Origin: Humitalea sp038249305 | GTDB taxonomy: Bacteria; Pseudomonadota; Alphaproteobacteria; Acetobacterales; Acetobacteraceae | NCBI GenBank assembly: GCA_038249305.1 | Contig: JBBRWI010000144.1 | Coordinates: 1-10,128 of the forward strand | Length of the DNA stretch: 10,128 bases | Direction: 5' to 3' | In this document: piece by piece, positions 1 through 6,760 of the stretch | Numbering within the stretch: the stretch's first letter is position 1 | Layout of the letters: the number at the start of each line of letters is the position of its first letter | The notes under the pieces: model-generated | The model's database searches: none | Told to the model about the DNA's origin: nothing | The model's input: the letters and a program-made list of their open reading frames with translations, nothing else | Position numbers and translations under genes: made by a program

Positions 1-139
1 CCGTGGCCCGCGACGCCGCACTGACCCCGCCATGCCCGGCCGTGCGCGCCTCCGCCGCAGCAAACAGCCGACGACCACGTTCATCCAAGCTGCGACGCAA
101 CGCCGCATACCGATCGCCAATCGTGGAAACATTCACCAT
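1..139 (-). CDS. ISAzo13-family transposase, N-terminal part (runs off window edge)
   Basis: Reading the minus strand from an ATG at 139 gives 46 codons with no stop before the window edge. The peptide contains 'RYAALRRSLDERGRRLF' followed by 'AAAEARTAGHGGVSAASRAT'. From memory this matches the conserved N-terminus of ISAzo13-type (Rhodopirellula-type DDE) transposases: a 'LDERGRR' segment, then 'AAAEA..GHGG(I/V)..(V/A)SRAT', which precedes a helix-turn-helix. An in-frame TAG at 149-151, four codons upstream, closes the frame, so 139 is the only plausible ATG. No convincing Shine-Dalgarno is visible. The catalytic DDE domain lies outside the window, so I cannot tell whether the element is intact. 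I could not identify its terminal inverted repeat in the bases to the right. The ORF is short because it is cut by the window, not because it is broken. Confidence 0.72.
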   Translation of the reverse strand, partial: MVNVSTIGDRYAALRRSLDERGRRLFAAAEARTAGHGGVSAASRAT

Positions 140-350
140 CCACTGAGCCTACACGCCCTGCGCACCGCGCTGGAATCCCCCATCCGCAATACAGCACTCT
201 TGCCGCAGACCCGATTCAGGGATTCTTGGGCGTCGCCTAAGGACACTGCTGCCGCCGGAACGGCGCCGGCCGCCGCACCCCATCGCCCACATGGCCTGCA
301 CAATGGACGCGCAAGATGCCCGCGCCGCGTGCGCAATAAGCCACCAAACA

Positions 351-367
351 TGCACGACGATGATGCG
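351..367 (+). promoter_or_regulatory. Possible NtrC-type enhancer site (weak)
   Basis: The sequence TGCACGACGATGATGCG matches the enteric NtrC pattern TGCAC-N5-TGGTGCA at 10 of 12 defined positions. It lies about 47 bases upstream of the -24/-12 promoter, centred near -66 from the predicted start. A poorer match, TGCAC-N5-ACGCGCA, lies at 297-313, with a centre-to-centre distance of 54 bases (about five helical turns). NtrC sites are often paired upstream of sigma-54 promoters, but they are degenerate and chance matches are common. This is inference from sequence only. Confidence 0.3.
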
Positions 368-397
368 CGACACGGTGCTGCACAACACTTCTCCATG

Positions 398-414
398 TTG
401 GCACGGACCTTGCC
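398..414 (+). promoter_or_regulatory. Sigma-54 (-24/-12) promoter of the catabolic operon
   Basis: The bases TTGGCACGGACCTTGCC fit the RpoN consensus YTGGCACGrNNNTTGCW at all but the last position. The invariant GG (400-401) and GC (412-413) are separated by the required 10 bases. The predicted transcription start is about 12 bases after the GC, near 425, which gives a leader of about 80 bases before the first gene at 507. It is correctly oriented and is the only good promoter I see ahead of the operon. Sigma-54 promoters need an enhancer-binding activator such as NtrC, which fits genes for nitrogen acquisition. The same bases also form an inverted repeat (TTGGCA-N7-TGCCAA), so an operator is an alternative reading. 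Confidence 0.65.
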
Positions 415-436
415 AAGTCGAGATATTGAAAACAGC

Positions 437-477
437 GTGGTTAAGCCGTCGCATCGGCTGCTGTTTACGGTAACCGC
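437..477 (+). other. Potential stem-loop in the operon leader
   Basis: Within the predicted leader, GGTTA (439-443) can pair with TAACC (471-475), and the stem extends by a G-U and a G-C pair. Inside it, AGCCG (444-448) pairs with CGGCT (455-459) around a six-base loop. Eleven unpaired bases form a bulge on the 3' side. The structure ends about 15 bases before the Shine-Dalgarno. No T-run follows, so it is not an intrinsic terminator. It may be incidental in GC-rich DNA. Confidence 0.25.
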
Positions 478-506
478 CGCCGTGCCGGCCAGAGAGGACG
501 TTCCCC

Positions 507-1610
507 TTGTTTGAGGCCCTGGTCTTCACCGTGCAGATGGCAGCGCCCGATGATGCTGGAGGTGTTGCCGCGCTTTTCGACACAGGCACAGTGGATCCTG
601 CGAACGTGGTGGCGCTAATTGCGCAGACCGAGGGTGACGGCTACGCAAGGGGCTTCGCGGCCCAGTCCCTTCAACTTCTCTTCGCTGAGCGCCTTGGCCT
701 CTCGCGTGAGGCGGTCTTCAACCGGATTCCGATGTTGATGATCGGCGGCACTGCAGGCCTAATGAGCCCGCACATCACTCTCTTCGTGAACCGCCCTGGC
801 GCGCATGGCGTCGCTGGCGGCTCGCCTCGGCTCGCGCTCGGCGTGGCCAGCACGCGCCCGCTGCTGCCCGAGGAATACGGAACGCCAAGCCATGTCGCGC
901 TCGTCGCAAATGGCGTGCGCGCCGCCATGGCGGAAGCCGGGATCGCCAACGCCGGAGACGTGGTCTGCGTACAGATGAAGTGCCCGCAGATGACCGAGCC
1001 GCGGATGCAAGACGCTGCGCGCCGCGGCGCGGCGGTGGTGCACCCGAGTCCATCCGCCGCATCCTCACTCAGTCGCGGCGCTTCCGCGCTTGGCGCGGCC
1101 GTCGCGCTCGGCGAGGTGCAGGCCGATGCTGTCACGCAGGAGGTAATCGTGGGCCGGCCTGATCTCTGCACCATGTTCGGCTCCGCCTCATCCGGCGGCG
1201 AGCAGGTAGCAGTGCGGATCGTGGTGATTGGCAATGTCGCCGGCGCGCCGAGTCGCTTCCGCGCGGCGGGCGGCGTAATGCAGCACCAGCTCGACCTGCC
1301 CGGCGCGCGCGCCGCCTTCGGCGCTGCCGGCCTGCGGCTGGAGGAAGGGATTGTTGTTGCGGAGGACCGGCCGCGTATCGCCGCTGTTTTCATAAATTCA
1401 GGTGCGGATGCGCGCGGCGATTGCCTCGGCCGCCGGCACACCATGGGATCGGATATCCTGGCCGGCTATTCAGGCCACATCGCGAAGGCAGTGGCGCACG
1501 CGAACGTGTCGGCCATTGCCCAGGACACGCTATTGCTCGGCAATGCCGGTGCCGAGCACCAGGGTCCGCCCGGTTCCAATCTCATCTGCGTCATCGCGCG
1601 GGAAGCCTAA
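507..1610 (+). CDS. Divergent ring-opening amidohydrolase (cyanuric acid hydrolase/barbiturase family)
   Basis: This 367-residue protein has the usual length and threefold repeat architecture of the AtzD/TrzD/barbiturase family. Those cytoplasmic enzymes open cyclic imide rings such as cyanuric or barbituric acid. Family landmarks in order are 'TEGDG' (41-45), 'GGTAGLMSPH' (80-89), 'QMKCP' (156-160), 'SRGASALG' (189-196), 'SASSGGE' (226-232), 'GRRHTMGSD' (308-316) and 'GAEHQGP' (348-354). AtzD has three Ser-Lys dyads. Aligned by eye, only the second survives here: Lys158 with a Ser of the SASSG motif, probably Ser228. The first dyad is replaced by Gln40 and Ile79, and the third by Asn297 and Asn346. 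The second dyad is the one reported as invariant and catalytic in the family, so the enzyme is probably active but on a different substrate. The start is TTG at 507, chosen because AGAGAGGA lies eight bases upstream and the family N-terminus begins there. It is the first gene of the operon; the next gene starts four bases after its stop. Substrate is unknown. Confidence 0.88.
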   Translation: MFEALVFTVQMAAPDDAGGVAALFDTGTVDPANVVALIAQTEGDGYARGFAAQSLQLLFAERLGLSREAVFNRIPMLMIGGTAGLMSPHITLFVNRPGAHGVAGGSPRLALGVASTRPLLPEEYGTPSHVALVANGVRAAMAEAGIANAGDVVCVQMKCPQMTEPRMQDAARRGAAVVHPSPSAASSLSRGASALGAAVALGEVQADAVTQEVIVGRPDLCTMFGSASSGGEQVAVRIVVIGNVAGAPSRFRAAGGVMQHQLDLPGARAAFGAAGLRLEEGIVVAEDRPRIAAVFINSGADARGDCLGRRHTMGSDILAGYSGHIAKAVAHANVSAIAQDTLLLGNAGAEHQGPPGSNLICVIAREA

Positions 1611-1614
1611 GGGC

Positions 1615-2394
1615 ATGGCCGCAACCTCGCTGACAAGGCGGAAGCTGCGCGAGGCCGCGAGTCCGGTGCTATTCGTGCTGTTCCTGCTGCTCGCCTGGGA
1701 AGTCGCCTGCCAGACCTTCGGCATTTCCAAATTCGTCGCACCGCGTCCGTCGGAAATCGTGCCGATCTTCTTCCTGCGGTGGGGCGAAATCTGGCCGCAT
1801 ACCGTCCAGACGCTCTCGACCACGCTCGGTGGCTTCGTAATAGGCGTGGCAATCGGATTCGCCCTTGGCGTCGCGCTCGGTGCCTCCCGCGGGCTCTATG
1901 CCACGGTCTTCCCGACGCTGATCGGGGTGAACAGCGTCCCAAAGGTCGCGCTGGTGCCGCTGCTTGTGCTCTGGGCCGGCATGGGCACGGTGCCGGCGGT
2001 GGCGACCAGCGCGGTCATCGTCATTTTCCCCATCGCCGTCATCGTCTCCGCCAGCATAGCCACCATGGACCAGGAGCTAGCCGACGTGCTGCGCTCGCTA
2101 GGCGCCAACCGGCTGCTGGCGCTGACCAAAGTTGGCATTCCGCAATCCATGCCGGCCTTCTTCGGCGCGCTGAAGATTGCGATCACGCTCTCATTCATCG
2201 GCTCAATCCTTGCGGAATCTGTCGCCGCGAATCTCGGGCTTGGCTTCATGATGAACCGCGCCGCCTCAGACTTCGACGTGGAGTTGGTCTTCTCTGGCCT
2301 GCTCACGCTCGCCACCATGGGCGTCGCCCTCTACCTCGCCTCGATCCTGGCCGAACGGCGCCTAGTCGGCTGGGCCGATCGGCGCGGCGCCTGA
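1615..2394 (+). CDS. ABC transporter permease, NitT/TauT (SsuC-like) type, first of two
   Basis: This 259-residue inner-membrane permease belongs to a nitrate/taurine/sulfonate/pyrimidine-type importer. A short cytoplasmic N-terminus is followed by a hydrophobic helix at about 17-31, helices at about 70-90 and 108-145, and later helices at 190-207 and 225-245. The EAA cytoplasmic loop that docks on the ATPase is clear at about 154-180 (ELADVLRSLGA ... GIPQSMP). The frame is open upstream from 1402, but those codons overlap the previous gene and have no membrane-protein character. ATG 1615, four bases after the previous stop, matches the usual family N-terminus. It is translationally linked to the ring-opening hydrolase and pairs with the second permease at 4332. 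The substrate cannot be read from the permease. Confidence 0.9.
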   Translation: MAATSLTRRKLREAASPVLFVLFLLLAWEVACQTFGISKFVAPRPSEIVPIFFLRWGEIWPHTVQTLSTTLGGFVIGVAIGFALGVALGASRGLYATVFPTLIGVNSVPKVALVPLLVLWAGMGTVPAVATSAVIVIFPIAVIVSASIATMDQELADVLRSLGANRLLALTKVGIPQSMPAFFGALKIAITLSFIGSILAESVAANLGLGFMMNRAASDFDVELVFSGLLTLATMGVALYLASILAERRLVGWADRRGA

Positions 2395-2466
2395 GCGGGA
2401 CCGGGGGATGTGCGAACAGCGAAGCGACTACCGCCCCAATACTTCAGAGAGGAGGATTTGAACGCC

Positions 2467-3510
2467 ATGCCCGTAACTCGTTCCGCCTTACTGCGCGGCG
2501 GCGCCGTCGCCATCGCATTGTATTCCACGCCGCGGATCGCCGGCGCCCAGACGCTGGAACGCATCCCGATAACCCTGAATTGGAAGTTCCAGGGCATCCA
2601 CGGCGCATTCTTCCTGGCGCAGGACCGAGGCTTCTTCCGCGCCGAGGGCCTCAACCCGGAAATCGTCGCAGGCGACGGCTCGGCCAATGTCGTCAACCGC
2701 TTGGCCGGCGGCGCTTTCCAGATTGGACTCGGCGACGTCGCATCCGTAGTGCGATTTAACACACAGAACCCCGACAGACGCGTCAAGGCCATATACAACC
2801 AAACGCCTGCGGACCTTGCGGTAATCACGCTGCGCGGCCGCGGCATCACGCGGCCCGAGGATCTGCGCGGCCGGACCATCGGCGCCCCCGTCGGCGACAC
2901 CGCCTTCAAGATGTTCCCCGCCTTCAGCGCAGCGACCGGCATCCCGGCTAGTGCCATTCGGTGGGAACACATGTCACCCAACATCCGCGAGGCGATGCTA
3001 ATGCAGGGCCAGGTTGATGCGATCACCGCCAACGAAGGGACCGCACTGTTCAACCTGAAGGGCGCCGGCGTGCGCGAGGAGGACATGATCTTCCTGCGTT
3101 ACAGCGATTTTGGCGTTCATATCTTCAACATTGGTATGTTAGCGAATGAGAGCTTTTTGCGCGAACGGCCTGAAACGGTGCGCCGCGTCATACGCGCCGT
3201 GAACCGCGGCTACGCCGAAGCGATCGCCAATCCCGGCGCCGCTCTCGACAGCCTGATGCGCCGAGACCCTCTTCTGAACCGCGCCATCGAGGCAGAGCGC
3301 TTGCGTTATAACGCGGAACGCATGACGCAACAGCCCGATGCGCGCGACGGCGGCCTCGGCTTCTACTCGCAAGCGTCGATCCGCAACTCGATCGAGGTGA
3401 TCTCGGCAGCGGAGCAGCTGACGGCGCGCATTAGCGTCGACGACCTCTGGGACGCAAACTTCCTTCCGCCCATCGAGGCGCGCCGCGTCCCGAACGTCGG
3501 GCGTGTCTGA
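2467..3510 (+). CDS. ABC transporter periplasmic substrate-binding protein (NMT1/ThiY-like, SsuA/TauA family)
   Basis: This 347-residue secreted binding protein should capture the substrate for the importer. An N-terminal signal peptide (about 1-27) has Arg5 and Arg10, a hydrophobic core and a likely cleavage site after 'IAGA'. There is no lipobox. The mature protein starts with the family hallmark 'ITLNWKFQGIHGAFFLAQDRG' region (35-55), followed by 'GFFRAEGL', 'GDGSANVVNRLAGGAFQIGLGD' and the 'LRGRTIGAP' lobe-connecting region. All are typical of NMT1-like proteins that bind pyrimidines, sulfonates or similar small molecules. The frame is open from a GTG at 2410, but I prefer ATG 2467: it places the signal peptide at the N-terminus and follows a strong GAGAGGAGGA at 2447-2456, although the spacing is slightly long. 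An in-frame TTG at 2458 sits too close to that site. The ATPase begins three bases after its stop. The ligand is unknown. Confidence 0.87.
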   Translation: MPVTRSALLRGGAVAIALYSTPRIAGAQTLERIPITLNWKFQGIHGAFFLAQDRGFFRAEGLNPEIVAGDGSANVVNRLAGGAFQIGLGDVASVVRFNTQNPDRRVKAIYNQTPADLAVITLRGRGITRPEDLRGRTIGAPVGDTAFKMFPAFSAATGIPASAIRWEHMSPNIREAMLMQGQVDAITANEGTALFNLKGAGVREEDMIFLRYSDFGVHIFNIGMLANESFLRERPETVRRVIRAVNRGYAEAIANPGAALDSLMRRDPLLNRAIEAERLRYNAERMTQQPDARDGGLGFYSQASIRNSIEVISAAEQLTARISVDDLWDANFLPPIEARRVPNVGRV

Positions 3511-3513
3511 CGC

Positions 3514-4335
3514 ATGGAAGAAAATTCGCCGCCCCGGTCCTTCGTCGAGTTCGACCGCGTCACCCTCACCTATGGCGAGGGCGAGACGGCGACACCGGCG
3601 CTGGACGAGACCAGCCTTCGCATCGCGGAGGGCGAGTTCGTGGCGGTCGTCGGGCCTTCGGGCTGCGGCAAGTCGTCCCTTCTCAAGCTTGTGTCGGGCC
3701 TCCTGCGCGCGAGCAGCGGCAATGTCGTGGTCGCCGCGCAGGAGGTGACGGCGCCGATCAAGATCGTCGGCATGGCCTTTCAGAACCCGAACCTGCTGCC
3801 GTGGCGGACTACGCTGCGCAACGTGCTGCTGCCCGCAGAGATCGTGCAGCCGCACCGCGCTAAGTTCCGACGCGATAAGGCGCCCTATGTCGAGCGGGCG
3901 CGTCGGCTTTTGCTTACCGTTGGCCTGGATGGCTTCGAAACCAAGCTGCCTTGGCAGCTTTCGGGCGGCATGCAGCAGCGTGCGAGCCTCTGTCGCGCGC
4001 TGATGCATGAGCCGTCACTCCTTCTACTAGACGAGCCCTTCGGCGCGCTCGACGCTTTCACCCGGGAGGAGCTTTGGGCAGTGCTCCAAACGCTCTGGAT
4101 GCATAAGCACTTCACCGTGATCTTGGTCACGCACGACCTGCGGGAGGCGCTGTTCCTCTCAGACACAATCTACGTCATGAGCGCCAGGCCCGGCCGCATC
4201 CTGCTGCGCAAGCGGTTCGATCTGCCGCGGCCGCGGACGCTAGCCAGTACCTACGAGCCTAAGTTCGTTGACGCGCTGGCGGAGCTCCGCGGCTACATCG
4301 CGGAGGCGCGGACCCTCGTGCCGATATCGGAATGA
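3514..4335 (+). CDS. ABC transporter ATP-binding protein, NitT/TauT (SsuB-like) type
   Basis: This 273-residue cytoplasmic ATPase energises the importer. All nucleotide-binding motifs are intact: Walker A 'GPSGCGKSS' (47-55), Q-loop Gln90 in 'FQNPNLLPW', signature 'LSGGMQQRA' (149-157), Walker B 'LLLLDEP' (169-175) with D-loop 'GALD' (177-180), and switch His207 in 'VTHD'. 'NPNLLPW' and 'PFGALDAFTRE' are characteristic of the nitrate/sulfonate/taurine/pyrimidine subgroup. The 20-residue stretch between the Q-loop and signature (112-131) is basic, which is common in this group. The start ATG lies three bases after the binding-protein stop without a strong Shine-Dalgarno, so translational coupling is likely. 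Its last codons overlap the next gene (ATGA). Confidence 0.93.
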   Translation: MEENSPPRSFVEFDRVTLTYGEGETATPALDETSLRIAEGEFVAVVGPSGCGKSSLLKLVSGLLRASSGNVVVAAQEVTAPIKIVGMAFQNPNLLPWRTTLRNVLLPAEIVQPHRAKFRRDKAPYVERARRLLLTVGLDGFETKLPWQLSGGMQQRASLCRALMHEPSLLLLDEPFGALDAFTREELWAVLQTLWMHKHFTVILVTHDLREALFLSDTIYVMSARPGRILLRKRFDLPRPRTLASTYEPKFVDALAELRGYIAEARTLVPISE

Positions 4336-5168
4336 GCGCCGGCACCGTCGCCCAGCCTGTCACGGCATCCACCGCCGTCACCGGCGCAGCGCCCGCACCG
4401 GCGCGCCGCCGTCGCCGGATCCGCTGGACGATGGTCATGCCGGTCGCCTTCGCGCTGTTGCTGCTGGCACTGTGGGAGGGGACGGTGCGGCTATTCGGCC
4501 TGCCGCCCTACATCCTGCCGGCGCCGAGTGTGTTTCTTCAGGTTCTGGTCGCGCGGCACGAAGCGATTTTGCACATGGCCGGCCAGACCGCTCAGGCGAC
4601 GCTGATGGGCTTTATCATCGGCGTCGGCGTCGGAGTGGTCCTCGGCGGGGTCATCGGCTCTTCCCGCGCGGTCTACCGCATGGTCTACCCTGCTCTGATC
4701 GGCTTTCACACGATTCCCTCAGTCGCGCTAATCCCGCTGTTCGTCATTTGGTTTGGCGTCGGGCCGCACATCTCCGTCCTGACCGCGGTCGTGGTTTGCT
4801 TCTTCCCTGTGGTGGTGGTCGTGGCCACCGCGATCGCCACGGCCTCGCCGGAACTCGACGACGTGCTGCGTTCGCTCGGCGCAACGCGTGCGGACGTGCT
4901 GTTCAAAGTGGCGTTTCCGCGGGCGCTGCCGCAGTTCTTCGGCTCAATCAAGCTGGCGATCACCGGTGCCTTCATCGGTACTATTGTGGCCGAAACGGTC
5001 GCCGCCAATTCTGGCATCGGCTACGTGATGGTGGTTGCTACCAACAACATGGACGGTGCGCTCGCCTTCGCGGCGCTGACCGTGCTCGCGTTCATGGGCG
5101 TCGGGCTCTATGCCGCCTCGCTGTTGCTCGAGAAGCGCCTGACAGGATGGGCCTATCGTGGCCGATGA
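4332..5168 (+). CDS. ABC transporter permease, NitT/TauT (SsuC-like) type, second of two
   Basis: This 278-residue inner-membrane permease is paralogous to the one at 1615. A polar Ala/Pro/Arg-rich cytoplasmic extension (1-32, with a run of Arg at 25-29) precedes the first helix at about 33-50. Further helices lie at about 90-110, 130-170 and 203-235, with the last near 245-266. The EAA loop is at about 174-200 (ELDDVLRSLGATRADVLFK ... FPRALP). Its start overlaps the ATPase stop (ATGA at 4332-4335), a coupled arrangement. Two different permeases with one ATPase suggest a heterodimeric channel over an ATPase homodimer. In much of this family the permease is a homodimer from one gene. Confidence 0.92.
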   Translation: MSAGTVAQPVTASTAVTGAAPAPARRRRRIRWTMVMPVAFALLLLALWEGTVRLFGLPPYILPAPSVFLQVLVARHEAILHMAGQTAQATLMGFIIGVGVGVVLGGVIGSSRAVYRMVYPALIGFHTIPSVALIPLFVIWFGVGPHISVLTAVVVCFFPVVVVVATAIATASPELDDVLRSLGATRADVLFKVAFPRALPQFFGSIKLAITGAFIGTIVAETVAANSGIGYVMVVATNNMDGALAFAALTVLAFMGVGLYAASLLLEKRLTGWAYRGR

Positions 5169-5196
5169 CCGGACACTCCCACGACAGAGGTAATGC

Positions 5197-6687
5197 ATGA
5201 CCGACGATCTCGCACTGATGCCCGCTCACGAACTAATCTCGCGGTACCGCAGTGGCCGAGCTTCGCCTGTTGAGCATACCCGCGCGGTGCTGACACGCAT
5301 TGCGGCGCTCAATCCCGTGCTCAATGCCTTCTGCTGGCTGGACGAGGAGTCAGCGCTGCAGGCAGCGAGCGCCAGCGAGGCGCGGTGGCGCCGCGGCGAG
5401 CCGCTTAGCGGCCTCGACGGTGTCACAGCTACTGTGAAGGACCTCTCCGTCACGCGCGGCTGGCCAACTCGGCGTGCGAGCTACGCGATCAGCGCCGACC
5501 GCCCCTGGCTGGAGGACAGCCCCTCCGTGGCACGGATGCGCGAGGCCGGCGCGGTGCTGCTCGGTAAGACGACGGTCCCCGAGTTCGGCGCGGCCTATGT
5601 GACGAAGTCAGCGCTCTACGGCATCACGCGCAACCCATGGAACCCGGAGATGACGCCGGGCGGATCGAGCGGCGGCTCCTCGGCCTCGGCCGCAGCGGGG
5701 ATGGGCACCATCGCGCTGGCCTCCGACGCAGCCGGCTCGATCCGCGCGCCGGCCTCAATGAGCGGGGTCTTCGGGTTGAAGACGACGCATGGCCTGGTGC
5801 CGGACCACCCTTCGTCCTATCTCGGCACGCTCGCGGTGATCGGGCCGATTACGCGGACCGTGCTGGAGAGCGCGCTGTGCATGGACGTGATCTGCCGCCC
5901 CGATCCACGCGACAGCTATGCGCTGCCGCCACCCTCGCATAGCTTCTTAGCCGGCATCGAGGGCGGCGTCGCTGGTCTGCGCATCGCCTACAGCCCGACG
6001 CTCGGCTTCGCCGAAGTGGACCCCGAGGTCGCGGCAATTGTTGCCTCGGGCGCGAAGCTGCTCGAGGATCTCGGCGCATGTGTTGAGATCGTCGATCACG
6101 TGATGGACGATCCCTTCCCCACACTCGGCACGCTAATGGCCCCCGGCCTGGCAAACGCCTTCCGCATCTTCGGCTTTACCGATGCGGAGAAAGCGATGAT
6201 GCTGCCACGCCTTGTCGAGACTGCCGAGCGCGGGGCAGCTATTACGCTGATGGACTACCTGGCCGCATGCGAAAGGCGCCAGGCACTTGGCGCGCGAATG
6301 CGCGCGTTCCATGAGCGCTACGACCTGCTGGTCACCCCGGTCTGCGCCATCCCGGGCACCGACGCAGACACAGACGTGCCGCGAGACCCGCGCTATGCGC
6401 GTTTCACCAACCCGACGCCTTTCGGCGCGGCTTTCAACCTGACAAGGCAGCCCGCGGCCTCGGTGCCGGTCGGGCTAACAGCGAACGGACTGCCGGTGGG
6501 CATGCAGGTGGTTGGACCGCTCTACTGCGATGCGATCGTGCTGCGCGTCTGCCACGCGATCGAGCAGGCGCGACCGATACCGGCGCCTGATCTCACCGTG
6601 CTCCGCAACTCGCGCTTCGCCGAGGCGGTGCCGCGTGGCATCGCCAGCCAGCGCGAGGCGGTGGCAAGAATGGCCGTTCCGGCGTGA
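5197..6687 (+). CDS. Amidase-signature (AS) family hydrolase
   Basis: This 496-residue cytoplasmic amidase has an intact Ser-cisSer-Lys triad. By the standard AS spacing these are Lys81 ('ATVKD'), Ser157 ('PGGSSGGSS', 154-162) and Ser181 ('SDAAGSIRAPAS', 176-187); the two serines are 24 residues apart, as in malonamidase E2 and FAAH. The C-terminal half carries 'AFNLTRQPAASVPVG' and 'GLPVGMQVVGP', typical of AS acylamidases. It lacks the long C-terminal domain of full-length allophanate hydrolase (AtzF, about 600 residues). It could act like AtzE (1-carboxybiuret hydrolase), but no small AtzG-like partner gene is present. The start ATG 5197 follows AGAGG with six bases of spacing. The gene lies 28 bases after the second permease. 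Its place between the importer and biuH suggests it hydrolyses an amide of the imported compound; the substrate is unknown. Confidence 0.88.
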   Translation: MTDDLALMPAHELISRYRSGRASPVEHTRAVLTRIAALNPVLNAFCWLDEESALQAASASEARWRRGEPLSGLDGVTATVKDLSVTRGWPTRRASYAISADRPWLEDSPSVARMREAGAVLLGKTTVPEFGAAYVTKSALYGITRNPWNPEMTPGGSSGGSSASAAAGMGTIALASDAAGSIRAPASMSGVFGLKTTHGLVPDHPSSYLGTLAVIGPITRTVLESALCMDVICRPDPRDSYALPPPSHSFLAGIEGGVAGLRIAYSPTLGFAEVDPEVAAIVASGAKLLEDLGACVEIVDHVMDDPFPTLGTLMAPGLANAFRIFGFTDAEKAMMLPRLVETAERGAAITLMDYLAACERRQALGARMRAFHERYDLLVTPVCAIPGTDADTDVPRDPRYARFTNPTPFGAAFNLTRQPAASVPVGLTANGLPVGMQVVGPLYCDAIVLRVCHAIEQARPIPAPDLTVLRNSRFAEAVPRGIASQREAVARMAVPA

Positions 6688-6748
6688 ACCCAACCCGCGC
6701 GCCCTCTATCGACACGTCCCCGATGGACGCACCCGCGAAAAGTACATC

Positions 6749-6760
6749 AAGGAGGCTCTC
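6749..6760 (+). promoter_or_regulatory. Strong Shine-Dalgarno deciding the monooxygenase start
   Basis: AAGGAGG at 6749-6755 sits five bases before ATG 6761. It is the best ribosome binding site in the operon. It fixes the original start of the monooxygenase upstream of the in-frame TAG, so the ORF beginning at ATG 6860 is not the full gene. Confidence 0.75.

Larger units (their letters stand above)
140..506. other. Intergenic region between transposase start and catabolic operon
   Basis: This stretch of 367 bases separates the divergent transposase from the operon. Open frames cross it, but none shows recognisable protein character or a good ribosome binding site, so I call it non-coding. 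It presumably contains the end of the insertion sequence (boundary not identified), the sigma-54 promoter at 398-414, an upstream NtrC-like sequence at 351-367, and a transcribed leader of about 80 bases that can fold. No regulator gene is present. Confidence 0.6.

Noticed and set aside
398..416. TTGGCA-N7-TGCCAA inverted repeat as a repressor operator
   Set aside because: The same bases fit a sigma-54 promoter with exact spacing, which explains the symmetry more simply; an operator cannot be excluded.
32..514. Plus-strand open frame of 160 codons ahead of the operon
   Set aside because: It crosses the transposase start, the sigma-54 promoter and the first gene's start, and its product is low-complexity with no family resemblance.
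671..1444. Long minus-strand open frame of 257 codons opposite the ring-opening hydrolase
   Set aside because: It is the antisense shadow of a high-GC gene; it has no recognisable domain, and the plus-strand frame has clear family motifs.
1402..1614. Upstream extension of the first permease
   Set aside because: These 71 codons overlap the end of the ring hydrolase and read as non-membrane, Arg/Ser-rich sequence; ATG 1615 gives the normal permease N-terminus.
2410..2466. GTG start 19 codons upstream for the binding protein
   Set aside because: It would bury the signal peptide and place the strong Shine-Dalgarno inside the gene.
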